Assembly (NCBI GenBank): GCA_032251435.1
Contig: JAVVEH010000049.1
Span: 1 to 31,360 of the forward strand
Direction of reading: 5' to 3'
Length of the DNA stretch: 31,360 nucleotides
Source of the DNA: JAVVEH01 sp032251435
GTDB taxonomy: Bacteria > Verrucomicrobiota > Lentisphaeria > Oligosphaerales > MVZH01
A program made the translations under genes and the position numbers. The notes below the pieces were generated by a model. That model worked only from the letters and a program-made list of their open reading frames with translations. It had not been told where the DNA came from and made no database searches. Position 1 is the first letter of the stretch. Every line of letters starts with the position of its first letter. Shown one piece after another: positions 1-7,270 of the stretch.

Positions 1-32
1 AGGACGAAACTTAAACATCTTTATCCGCATCT

Positions 33-1655
33 TTAAATTTTACATTGTACTAGGCCCCCGATTGCGATAAGTGAGCGACCATTGGGATATTGGTCGCTAC
101 TGTAATCGAGAACATCATCAGATTTAGAGTTGATGCTGATTACTTCGATCGTGTCAATCGAGGGCTTAAGGTTTGGCTGTAATTTTTCCCACTGATCAAC
201 CTTATCAGAAAATTCGCTTTCCCATGTATTATGCAAGCTTTGCAGTTCTTTATTGCTTAACGCAGTTTCGGATTTCAACCCTCCATAATTATTTATAGCC
301 TGTCGGATACTTTTAACATATTCAGAGACAAGGCCTTTCAAGATGTTCTGAACGTTAGTGAATCGACTAGCGTTTATCATCATCGAATGATGTTTCCCCT
401 TATGCCCTCTTAGCAATCTGATGGCTTTACCAATAATGAAACAATTGATTGCCTGTTTTAGAGATATTGGAAGGGAAGGTGGAACAAAATCAATCTTGTG
501 CTTCGCAGGCAGAAGGTCTTCGTTATCGTCAATAGTTCTGATGCTATTGATATCCGCCTCTTCGGCAAAGAGGCGATGGGGCCCTATGTAATTATCAGGA
601 GGGTCAAGGCTGAGGATAAAGTCTCTTGGAAAAAGATCTTTATATATTTCGCCATTCTGCATCTCATCTTCGTTTTCTGGATCAATAAAGATATTAGCAA
701 AAGGGGTGGCTGTGTATCCTACAAAAGAGCTGCGGTTGAAAAGTGAGAGAATATCCCTTATGGATTGGTTAATGGCAGTGGGATCGCAATCTTCCTTGTT
801 TGTGTTAACCGAAGCATGGTCGGCTTCGTCATCGATCATTAGCATGGAAAATTCTCGAAGATTGTGTTTGTTGTGATCCGACAGCCATCGATAGAGATTG
901 TTCAGGGTAGATTTGTTTTTCTTCAAAACAAAGAGAATGGGCACGTTTATGGCATCAAGCCCCATGGCAATGGTGTTAGCGGTTCTCTTTTTAAAATCCT
1001 CTACGCTAGTGGTAAAACAAACAGGGCGGGGTTTCTCTTTCCCAAACCGAGACGCTCCAACAAAATCGTTCATGCGGGTACACCAGCCCATGAAATCAGA
1101 ATCCAGTCTTTCTTGGGTTTGGTTACGAAGAGAATTCAACAATCCTGCAAGAACAATGATGACTTGGTATCCGGCATCAGCAGCCTTGCACACAAGCCCG
1201 GTATAATTTGCGGTCTTTCCAGATTGGACATGTCCGACCACCATTCCTCGCCTAGCCCACCCTCCTTCTTTTTTTGGATCCTCCAAGCGGTCGATAATTT
1301 TGTCGGTTGTCTCGTCAAGAGTTCTGACCACATGAGGCGAAAATCCCTTGTTCACCATGAGGTGTTTTCTGTATCGCCTCCAGTAATACCAATCAATATC
1401 ACCTTGCCTTCCAGCAAGCCAAGGTCTGTAATCTTCAGATTCAAAGAGGGCTCCCATGGGCATTCGGTGTATAAACCTCGTCTGGAGTGTTTTGACGGCT
1501 TGAGCTATGTCACTCTCGAAAAAATCCATGCCAGAAGTCATGCTAACAACCGTTGCCTGAGCCTTCGTTATACAGAATAATGCATCTTCAGTGGGCGGTT
1601 CGCTGTTCTCGAGAATCAGCGCGACAGCATCTACAAGCTTTTCTATTCCTTGCAT
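33..1655 (-). CDS. Z1-domain helicase-like restriction protein, C-terminally truncated
   Basis: Superfamily II-like ATPase of the Z1 family, which accompanies a cytosine methylase and a MutL-like ATPase in restriction-modification systems and is thought to translocate or remodel DNA for restriction. Visible motifs are a Walker A GHVQSGKT (residues 141-148), a Walker B IDDEADH (about 274-280) and a TATPFAN motif (about 316-322). The start is ATG at 1655, preceded by a strong GAGGAGG site, and overlaps the upstream ATPase gene by 13 nt. Only 540 residues remain, where I recall family members near 900 or more. The frame runs to IAIGG, the point where relatives continue with a conserved SRG-containing helicase segment, then reads six unrelated residues and stops. 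None of the three minus-strand frames to the window edge restores the segment. It is probably a broken gene; the ATPase half is convincing. Confidence 0.8.
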   Translation of the reverse strand: MQGIEKLVDAVALILENSEPPTEDALFCITKAQATVVSMTSGMDFFESDIAQAVKTLQTRFIHRMPMGALFESEDYRPWLAGRQGDIDWYYWRRYRKHLMVNKGFSPHVVRTLDETTDKIIDRLEDPKKEGGWARRGMVVGHVQSGKTANYTGLVCKAADAGYQVIIVLAGLLNSLRNQTQERLDSDFMGWCTRMNDFVGASRFGKEKPRPVCFTTSVEDFKKRTANTIAMGLDAINVPILFVLKKNKSTLNNLYRWLSDHNKHNLREFSMLMIDDEADHASVNTNKEDCDPTAINQSIRDILSLFNRSSFVGYTATPFANIFIDPENEDEMQNGEIYKDLFPRDFILSLDPPDNYIGPHRLFAEEADINSIRTIDDNEDLLPAKHKIDFVPPSLPISLKQAINCFIIGKAIRLLRGHKGKHHSMMINASRFTNVQNILKGLVSEYVKSIRQAINNYGGLKSETALSNKELQSLHNTWESEFSDKVDQWEKLQPNLKPSIDTIEVISINSKSDDVLDYSSDQYPNGRSLIAIGGLVQCKI

Positions 1656-3178
1656 ATTTCCTCCTCTTTTTCTAGGACCTCACCAATCATCTCCTCTGTG
1701 ACCCCGGGAATCTCCGTTCCAAGCAGACGTTTTTTTAGGTCTTCTCCGATAATTCCACACTTTTTCAAGGCCTGTACCATCTGCTGGCAGAGCTCTCTAG
1801 CCGTGTTTTCATCGGCACTATGATGGACATCCACCTCATCGTTTGCCACATCGTTGTAGTAGATGTCAAGAGGAAAACTGTCAGCGATCATCCGTAAGGA
1901 AGACTCGAGCCTATGGCGAAGATTCATCGGTATTTGATCAATGATGTCTGCAACTAAAGGATGATCGTGATTTATCGAATAGGTTACCTTGCTCTCGCGC
2001 ACCTCCCTGTTCCAGATTGCGATTTTCCCATTTCCCTTTAATACAGTGGCCCGCCGTTTGAAAACTCTTTTCCCACGTCCCGAAATTCGGTTAATTATAT
2101 TCTTCAACTGCTTTCTAACAATCTCAGGGGCTGTGACTTGAGACTTGTTGACATTGATTCGCCACATGTGGTCAAGGCTGTTTGGTATGTCAATCCTCAC
2201 CCTTATCAGCTTGTTCATTTCCTCCTTCTTAATAAGTCGGAACCATGTGGCCTTGACGATCAGTCGTTTGTTCCTATAGACATAGAACCCCTGATTCTGA
2301 AGATACCCGCCTTCACCAGCATAAAGGTCGTATTCTTCGCGACTAACCTTGTTTCGATGGGGGAGAATGAAGGGTTGAATATTAATCTCTTCCCCTTCAA
2401 TTCGTATCTTTTCGGAAGGCAGTTCCTGCCTTGCCGGAATTGCTGGACCAAAGGGGTTGAATCCTTGGAGGATTGAAGTGTTAAAGTCAATGCTTACGCG
2501 TTTACACCCGGGATCCGGGGAGAGAAAGCGGTGAAAGACTGTCTCGAGATGGTGGCGGGCATTATCCATTAATTCACTGAATTTCCTCTCGCTGTCCACC
2601 TTCTCAGTTCCTGCAAGGGTTGTGTCGAGAGTTCTCCACAGGACAATGGTACCGCTCTCTACTCCATCCAGCAGGCTTTCAACAAGTGAAGCAAGGTGCA
2701 GATCTTGGGCAATTGCCTGCGAACTCATCACACCCAACATCCAACCGGTCGAGTGGTCTTCCGAGATGCGGTCAAGGTTCCACTCGCAGGCAGATAGAAT
2801 CCCCGAAACCTTTGAACAAACTGTGACCCTGCGGCACTGGGATATAGAGGCTGTCTTCATTCCTAGGCCAAACCGGCCTAAGTCTTCTTTATTGCGTATG
2901 GCAGTGGGGGGGGTGCTGCCGAAACGCATGGCGGAACGGAGTTCTCCTTCACTCATTCCACAAGCGTCATCGGCAATAGCAACCCAAGGATTACCCCCCT
3001 CCCATAAAAACCTGACTGACACTTTGCTGGCGGATGCCGTTATGCTGTTATCAACTATATCGGCAAGAGCTGTTTCAATTGTGTATCCGATGTTCCTCAA
3101 GGATTCCAATAACACGGATGGTAGAGGAGGCATTGAAATTTCAGTGGTCAATGGGTTTAGATTTGCGCTCCCATTCAT
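1643..3178 (-). CDS. GHKL (MutL/MORC-like) ATPase of a Z1-type R-M system
   Basis: A 511-residue ATP-binding protein of the Hsp90/histidine kinase/MutL fold. The N-box reads ADIVDNS (D40, N44), followed by DDACGMS (70-76) and a glycine-rich lid GRFGLGMKT (101-109). The remainder shows no recognisable nuclease motif. Families of this kind are predicted to be the conformational switch of restriction systems containing a Z1 protein and a cytosine methylase, which is exactly this neighbourhood. I place the start at ATG 3178 because GGGAGG lies 8-9 nt upstream and the methylase stop codon ends one base before it; an upstream in-frame TTG at 3196 has no such site. The gene overlaps the Z1 gene by 13 nt, so the cassette is co-transcribed. 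The Asp in place of the usual N-box Glu is probably a subfamily feature. Confidence 0.85.
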   Translation of the reverse strand: MNGSANLNPLTTEISMPPLPSVLLESLRNIGYTIETALADIVDNSITASASKVSVRFLWEGGNPWVAIADDACGMSEGELRSAMRFGSTPPTAIRNKEDLGRFGLGMKTASISQCRRVTVCSKVSGILSACEWNLDRISEDHSTGWMLGVMSSQAIAQDLHLASLVESLLDGVESGTIVLWRTLDTTLAGTEKVDSERKFSELMDNARHHLETVFHRFLSPDPGCKRVSIDFNTSILQGFNPFGPAIPARQELPSEKIRIEGEEINIQPFILPHRNKVSREEYDLYAGEGGYLQNQGFYVYRNKRLIVKATWFRLIKKEEMNKLIRVRIDIPNSLDHMWRINVNKSQVTAPEIVRKQLKNIINRISGRGKRVFKRRATVLKGNGKIAIWNREVRESKVTYSINHDHPLVADIIDQIPMNLRHRLESSLRMIADSFPLDIYYNDVANDEVDVHHSADENTARELCQQMVQALKKCGIIGEDLKKRLLGTEIPGVTEEMIGEVLEKEEEICKE

Positions 3179-3179
3179 T

Positions 3180-4736
3180 TTAATGCCTCCCTTCAAGCTG
3201 CAAAAGTTCCGCCACTATCCTCGCAATCTTTCGTGCCATTAAAGGGGGCACAGCGTTACCCACCTGAGTATATTGAGCAGTTCTGCTACCGCAGAAAAAG
3301 TAGTTATCCGGAAAAGTTTGAAGACGGGCGGCTTCCCGCACCGAAAGGCTCCGGCATTGCACCGGGTCGGGGTGGATGTAATAGTGTCCATCCTTCGCAA
3401 TGTGGCATGTTACCGTAGTGGAAGGACGATTCCATACCTGTACTCTGAACCGATCACTGAAATGGCTCTTTGTCTCTAATGCTTTTGATACGCTTTTGTG
3501 TTTAGGGAGTAATTCTTCGGGGAAATCCCCAAGGGTCGGCGAAACCCCATATAGTTCTGCATAACAGGCCGCATAAAAATATCTGTGCAGGTCGGAAGCC
3601 ATATGCCCGCGGGATATATGGTTGCAGACTCCTTTGATTTTAGGATCTAAAAACCACGCCACAAACTGCTTGGATATCTTTGGTTTTTCTTTTATAAAAA
3701 TACAACCCGTCTCGGGGAGCAATACTCCTTCTTTCTTGATGTTATCCAAATGCTTTAATAAAATTTCTTTCAATTCATTCGGAAGTTTTTCTAGCCATTG
3801 AGCCGTCTTAATTTCACCAATTGTTTCTCCCCACGTTTTGCCGTTGTTATCTCTAGAAAGACCGCTGCGGATTTTTGGGAGTTGGGAAAGAACGCTTTTC
3901 ACTGTTGCCGGAATTTTACGGGTTAACACATTTGGTTCCCGTTTTTTCGAGTCCTCACAACAGCGAACGCCAAGAAGTATCACCCGGTGACGAGCTTGCG
4001 GAATGCCATATTCTTCACACCTAATTACATAATCTCCACTTCTGCCAAACAGGTCGTCATTTGATGGAACTAGAGAAAAAATCTTGTAAGAATACTTTTC
4101 ATCCGTACCAATTGCTTTGCCTGGATTTCGAAGATCTTCCCGTATCCGATCAAAAATCCGTTCTCCCTTTACCTTCGAAGATAGGATTCCCTTCACATTC
4201 TCCATAACAAATACAGATGGCCAGTGTTTGGCGATAATTCTGAGATATTCTTTGTAAAGGAAATGCCGGTCGTCAGCTTCAGCCGAATAATCTTCGATCC
4301 CTTTGTTTCTTGAGCGTCCAGCCAAAGAATAAGCCTGGCATGGTGGGCCCCCAATAAGTACCCATTCTTTCTCCTTGCCTTGGAGAGCCTTATAAATCCA
4401 TCCGTCAAGCTCATCCTCGTCCACTTCCCCTAAGGTTGCCTGACAGGCTTCTTTTTTGGCAGCTTCGGCAGCTTTGGGGTGCCGTTGAAAAAGTTCTTCT
4501 CGGGTGATTTTCTGACGTAGAAAAGCATAGTAGTCATCCGGTACATTCTCTTTGCTGAATTGCCTAAAGAAACTCCTGAGTTCAAGAGTGAGGTGAGCAC
4601 TAGGATCTTTTTCAATGGAAAGTGCTATCTTAAAAACAGGTTTCTCCCTTTTGGACAGTAATGATGAAAATCCTTCTCCAAGACCTCCAGGACCAGCAAA
4701 CAAATCTAAAACAGGTATCGCTTTATTTTCAGACAT
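3180..4736 (-). CDS. DNA (cytosine-5) methyltransferase
   Basis: Transfers a methyl group from SAM to cytosine C5 and would protect the host from the associated restriction proteins. All diagnostic C5-methylase motifs are present in order: DLFAGPGG (motif I), GGPPCQAYSLAG with catalytic Cys133 (IV), ENV at 179-181 (VI), RHRVILLG (VIII), the RPSTTVT region (IX) and QVGNAVPPLMA (X). It is about 518 residues from ATG 4736. A TTG at 4763 would extend it by 9 residues and overlap the controller gene by 8 nt; AAGGA sits about 13 nt before the ATG, so the choice is not decided. Base composition is clearly A+T-richer than the region right of 8 kb, consistent with horizontal acquisition. The target sequence cannot be read from the protein. 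Confidence 0.95.
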   Translation of the reverse strand: MSENKAIPVLDLFAGPGGLGEGFSSLLSKREKPVFKIALSIEKDPSAHLTLELRSFFRQFSKENVPDDYYAFLRQKITREELFQRHPKAAEAAKKEACQATLGEVDEDELDGWIYKALQGKEKEWVLIGGPPCQAYSLAGRSRNKGIEDYSAEADDRHFLYKEYLRIIAKHWPSVFVMENVKGILSSKVKGERIFDRIREDLRNPGKAIGTDEKYSYKIFSLVPSNDDLFGRSGDYVIRCEEYGIPQARHRVILLGVRCCEDSKKREPNVLTRKIPATVKSVLSQLPKIRSGLSRDNNGKTWGETIGEIKTAQWLEKLPNELKEILLKHLDNIKKEGVLLPETGCIFIKEKPKISKQFVAWFLDPKIKGVCNHISRGHMASDLHRYFYAACYAELYGVSPTLGDFPEELLPKHKSVSKALETKSHFSDRFRVQVWNRPSTTVTCHIAKDGHYYIHPDPVQCRSLSVREAARLQTFPDNYFFCGSRTAQYTQVGNAVPPLMARKIARIVAELLQLEGRH

Positions 4737-4755
4737 TGGCGGAGACCAATCCTTC

Positions 4756-4962
4756 TCAATCAAACAAATCTCTCACATCCACATCAAGGGAAACCGCCAG
4801 TTTCTGCAGATTGGTCAGGCCGATGCTTTTCTCTCCGCGTTCAATCTGCCCGATATAAGCGCGGTGCAGACCGGACTTAAACGCCAGTTTTTCCTGGGTC
4901 AGCCCGCGCTCGGCGCGGAATTTGCGGATATTGGTCCGCACGGTTTCATTGATGTCATGCAT
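4756..4962 (-). CDS. Xre-family helix-turn-helix regulator (R-M controller-like)
   Basis: A 68-residue single-domain HTH protein with the Cro/C1 pattern: RGLTQEKLA for helix 2, then SGLHRAYIGQIERGEK for the turn and recognition helix (about residues 19-45). It is the first gene of the minus-strand R-M cassette and abuts or overlaps the methyltransferase start. Size and position match the C (controller) proteins that time expression of restriction genes. Two perfect 5-3-5 dyads lie upstream of its start (4988-5000 and 5064-5076) and are candidate operators. A GGGA-AAC-TCCC dyad also sits directly before the ATG and could partly occlude the ribosome site. Autoregulation is inferred, not shown. 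Confidence 0.85.
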   Translation of the reverse strand: MHDINETVRTNIRKFRAERGLTQEKLAFKSGLHRAYIGQIERGEKSIGLTNLQKLAVSLDVDVRDLFD

Positions 4963-4987
4963 GGGGGAGTTTCCCTTCTTTTTGAAG

Positions 4988-5000
4988 CAGTCAGCGACTG
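4988..5000. promoter_or_regulatory. Candidate controller operator dyad 1
   Basis: Perfect inverted repeat CAGTC-AGC-GACTG, 26-38 nt upstream of the controller start. Half-sites containing AGTC/GACT recall the C-boxes of R-M controller proteins, although the spacing and orientation differ from the textbook form. Function is inferred from position and symmetry only. Confidence 0.4.
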
Positions 5001-5063
5001 ATCCTCTTTAGTTGCCTCGGCCTTCCTGACAATCCTTTTTCGCGGACTTCGCAGAAAGGGAAC

Positions 5064-5076
5064 GTGACAACGTCAC
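5064..5076. promoter_or_regulatory. Candidate operator dyad 2
   Basis: Perfect inverted repeat GTGAC-AAC-GTCAC, with the same 5-3-5 geometry as the dyad at 4988-5000 and 76 nt away centre to centre. It could be a second binding site for the controller or belong to an unrelated regulator. Confidence 0.3.
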
Positions 5077-5251
5077 AGAATAGCCGGATGCTACTGATAG
5101 TGCGACTACCTATGGGTAGCAGGAGAGAAGAAAAGTGCAAGGTTTTCTTTGAAATTCTGAACCACGAAACACGCGAAACACACGAAAGAAGCCGGTACAC
5201 CGGCAGGATCCCAGCTCCGAGCGCCAGGCCCCGAGCCCTTTGCCACCACCC

Positions 5252-5279
5252 ACGACTCACGATTTACGACTCACGATTT
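5252..5279. repeat. Perfect tandem duplication of a 14-mer
   Basis: Two adjacent identical copies of ACGACTCACGATTT (5252-5265 and 5266-5279). It belongs to a short degenerate repeat field that also holds ACCACGAAACAC-type words. No coding role is visible. Confidence 0.85.
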
Positions 5280-5377
5280 CCCCGCCTTCCTTCGCGCTTG
5301 CCCGGTTCCATTCCTCTGCAGATTGTCCACATACGGAATCGATAGAACCGACGCGCCATAAAATGAGTTCGATCAAT

Positions 5378-5405
5378 TTGACAAAATCATTTTCTGAAAT
5401 ATTTT
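5378..5405 (+). promoter_or_regulatory. Candidate sigma70-type promoter for the winged-helix/NTase pair
   Basis: Consensus -35 TTGACA at 5378-5383 and a TATTTT hexamer at 5400-5405 with a 16-nt spacer, inside the most A+T-rich part of the gap. It would give an untranslated leader of about 75 nt that includes the dyad at 5450-5466. Confidence 0.4.
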
Positions 5406-5449
5406 ATAGTCTCTTTAATACATTCTATAGAAGCATTTTATCTTATTTT

Positions 5450-5466
5450 ATTCGCGATTTGCGAAT
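5450..5466. promoter_or_regulatory. Dyad upstream of the winged-helix gene, candidate autoregulatory operator
   Basis: Perfect inverted repeat ATTCGC-GATTT-GCGAAT, ending 22 nt before the ATG at 5489. The downstream gene encodes a predicted winged-helix protein, so autorepression in toxin-antitoxin style is plausible but only inferred. Confidence 0.35.
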
Positions 5467-5488
5467 CACGAAAAAAGGGCTTTCAACC

Positions 5489-6034
5489 ATGAAGCGTCCG
5501 ATGATGAAACCGCAGGATGTGGTGGTTCTTTTCAGCCTTTTGCTTTGCGAAAAGGCAGACTGGGTGATTGCTGAGATTGCCAACGGTGCGTCCCTGAGCA
5601 TTTCCGAGACACATGCATCTATCGGGCGGCTTGAGGATTGCGGGCTGTTGAGTCCGGCAAGCCGGCGGCCCATCATGGCACCGGTCAGAGAGTTTCTTCT
5701 TCACGGCCTCAAATATGTCTTTCCGGTCGAGGTCGGCGGCAAGATTACGCGCGGGATGCCCACCGCGCATTCCGCACCGCGGATATCAGAGCGGATTGCT
5801 GACGGAGGGGGTGTCGAGGACACGTATGTCTGGCCCTGTGCGCATGGTTCCTCACGGGGAATGTCGGTTACCCCTCTGTATCGCACTGTGCCGGAGGCCG
5901 CGCAAAAGAGCGGGAGCATGTACGAACTTCTGGCTCTTGCGGACGCTCTGTGCATCGGCCGCATCCGCGAGAAAAAGCTTGCGGAGAAACTTCTCGAGAA
6001 AAGACTGGCGGAACTGGAGGCGGCGCGGCCATGA
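5489..6034 (+). CDS. Winged-helix protein, putative antitoxin partner of the downstream nucleotidyltransferase
   Basis: A protein of 181 residues. The N-terminal part (about 5-60) reads as a winged helix: WVIAEIANGASLSISETHA followed by SIGRLEDCGLL, a MarR/ArsR-like recognition helix and wing. The middle has a small basic and Ser/Pro-rich segment, and the C-terminus (about 150-180) is a charged helix rich in Arg, Lys and Glu that may form a coiled coil. I chose ATG 5489 because upstream extension, possible in frame to 5240, would translate the repeat field. The stop overlaps the next start as ATGA, so the two genes are translationally coupled. A regulator followed by a nucleotidyltransferase resembles AbiEi/AbiEii-type toxin-antitoxin loci; the protein is not clearly AbiEi itself. 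Confidence 0.7.
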   Translation: MKRPMMKPQDVVVLFSLLLCEKADWVIAEIANGASLSISETHASIGRLEDCGLLSPASRRPIMAPVREFLLHGLKYVFPVEVGGKITRGMPTAHSAPRISERIADGGGVEDTYVWPCAHGSSRGMSVTPLYRTVPEAAQKSGSMYELLALADALCIGRIREKKLAEKLLEKRLAELEAARP

Positions 6035-6723
6035 TACCCGGCAGGAGTCTGGAAATGATCGAGGAGGTTGCCGCGGGGCTGGTTCCGCTGCTTGACAGTG
6101 TCGTCTTTATCGGCGGAGCCAGCAGCTGCCTTTTGATCGACGACACAATTGCCTCGGGAGTCCGGCCCACCGATGATGTTGATTGTATCGTCGAGGTGGG
6201 AAGCAGGGCGGAATACTCCAAACTCGAGGCGCAATTGCGCTCTCTGGGGTTCTCACATGCCATGGCTGAAGATGCACCTATGTGCCGCTGGATATACAGG
6301 GGAGTTCTGGTTGACGTGATGCCGGACGACCGTGCAATTCTTGGGTTCTCAAATGCCTGGTACAAAGAGGGCATTGCTCACGCACAAGAGGTCACACTTC
6401 CCAGTGGCCTTCTCATAAGGTGTTTGACACTTCCTTACTTTGTCGCCACCAAGATTGAAGCGTTCCTCTCACGCGGCGGAGATTTCCGAATGAGTCACGA
6501 CATCGAGGACATTGTCATCGTCCTCGACGGGCAGCGTGATCTGGCCGCCCTGGGGCATGGCCCTGAATCCGTGGTTGGTTATCTGCGCGGAAAATTTGTC
6601 GGGTTTCTTGCGGACAGCAACTTCATCGAGAGCCTGTACGCACACCTTCCTCTTGATTCGAGAGTTTTGGGACGGCAAAAGCAAATCACCGCTTTTCTTG
6701 AATCTTTCGCACGCCCGAGGTAG
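6031..6723 (+). CDS. Nucleotidyltransferase-fold protein (AbiEii/MenT-like)
   Basis: A 230-residue protein with a DNA polymerase beta-type nucleotidyltransferase signature: FIGGASS (about residues 26-32) followed by the acidic motif TDDVDCIVE (about 50-58), and a third acidic strand in GVLVDVMPDD (about 91-100). The region around LPYFVATKIEAFLSRGG and SHDIEDIV matches the conserved helix and acidic motif of AbiEii-like and minor-nucleotidyltransferase proteins. Such proteins nucleotidylate RNA or protein substrates, commonly tRNA, and act as toxins with a DNA-binding antitoxin. The start at 6031 gives a 4-nt overlap with the winged-helix gene. The fold is well supported; the toxin role is inferred from the gene pair. 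Confidence 0.75.
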   Translation: MIPGRSLEMIEEVAAGLVPLLDSVVFIGGASSCLLIDDTIASGVRPTDDVDCIVEVGSRAEYSKLEAQLRSLGFSHAMAEDAPMCRWIYRGVLVDVMPDDRAILGFSNAWYKEGIAHAQEVTLPSGLLIRCLTLPYFVATKIEAFLSRGGDFRMSHDIEDIVIVLDGQRDLAALGHGPESVVGYLRGKFVGFLADSNFIESLYAHLPLDSRVLGRQKQITAFLESFARPR

Positions 6724-7270
6724 CTTCCGTTGATCTGGCTTCACTGGCAAGGAGAAAAATGGCATACGGGCAATGCCGACGCGGACGGGAAATAATGTTA
6801 TGAAAAGTCGGTGAGCTATTGGCGGGACGGGTTCATGTCGGCCGCACTGAAAATTCCGGCTGAAGCCGGTACACCAACAGGAGGCGGAGGGGATGGGAAT
6901 AATGAATGTTGAACACGGAATGACGAATGATGAAAGGGAGAAGACGGAAGACTGACTCCCACGAAGACACCTGCCCGCATTGCTTGAGCTTGCGCTCCAG
7001 CTGCAAGCGACCCGCCTGTAGCGCTTGCAGTTTGCACGACTTCACGCAAACAATGCGGACAGGTGCAGACGGGTCCGTGTTGAGCAGTCGAACATGGTTG
7101 CAAAATAAGTGACCTTGTCTCTTCCTGTTCGGATCGGGGATTTTGAGTCCCCGAGGGGTCGCTTCGGCGCGACAGGCTGACCACTGATTAATGATTTACT
7201 GGGTCCGGTCTAAAAAGTCCGGGCTTTTAGAAAATAATCAACTTAATCCTGATCTTAATACGGTTCGGCG
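6724..7270. other. Intergenic region with hairpins and degenerate repeats, no convincing gene
   Basis: Convergent gap between the nucleotidyltransferase and the Mut7-C gene. It contains a CCGGC-TGAA-GCCGG hairpin (6856-6869) joined to a second copy of GCCGGTACACC, and degenerate AATGAATG/GAATGACG words (about 6900-6935). A nested inverted repeat follows at 6968-7065, then a CGGGGA/TCCCCG stem (7135-7153). An A+T-armed dyad CTAAAA...TTTTAG at 7210-7230, about 40 nt past the Mut7-C stop, might end that transcript. Small open frames on either strand show no family signal. Confidence 0.6.
6968..7065. repeat. Nested inverted-repeat element of about 98 bp
   Basis: Outer arms CACCTGCCCGCATTG (6968-6982) and CAATGCGGACAGGTG (7051-7065) pair at 14 of 15 positions. 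Inside, CTGCAAGCG (7001-7009) pairs perfectly with CGCTTGCAG (7022-7030), and GCTTGC (6988-6993) can alternatively pair with GCAAGC (7003-7008). The structure resembles a small palindromic repetitive element or a structured RNA. No integrase, transposase or target-site duplication is visible next to it. Confidence 0.6.

Larger units (their letters stand above)
4963..5488. other. Intergenic region with dispersed repeat fragments, no convincing gene
   Basis: Divergent region between the R-M cassette and the winged-helix gene. It contains two dyads near the controller, a run of ACCACGAAACAC-like words (5161-5188), the palindrome GCCGGTACACCGGC (5191-5204), a perfect tandem 14-mer (5252-5279), and from about 5355 an A+T-rich stretch with a promoter-like sequence. 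GCCGGTACACC recurs at 6865-6875. Reading frames here have no domain signal and run through repeat text. Confidence 0.6.

Noticed and set aside
864..1580. Plus-strand frame inside the Z1 gene
   Set aside because: It is antisense to clear Walker A, Walker B and TATPFAN motifs and has no domain pattern of its own.
5240..5488. N-terminal extension of the winged-helix gene back to 5240
   Set aside because: It would translate the tandem 14-mer and the A+T-rich promoter region; ATG 5489 begins exactly where the domain-like sequence begins.
5701..6374. Minus-strand frames opposite the winged-helix/NTase pair
   Set aside because: The plus strand carries coherent motifs and a 4-nt gene overlap; the minus frames are low-complexity shadows.
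6968..7065. Integron attC site
   Set aside because: No RYYYAAC/GTTRRRY core sites and no integrase or gene cassette are visible around the inverted repeat.
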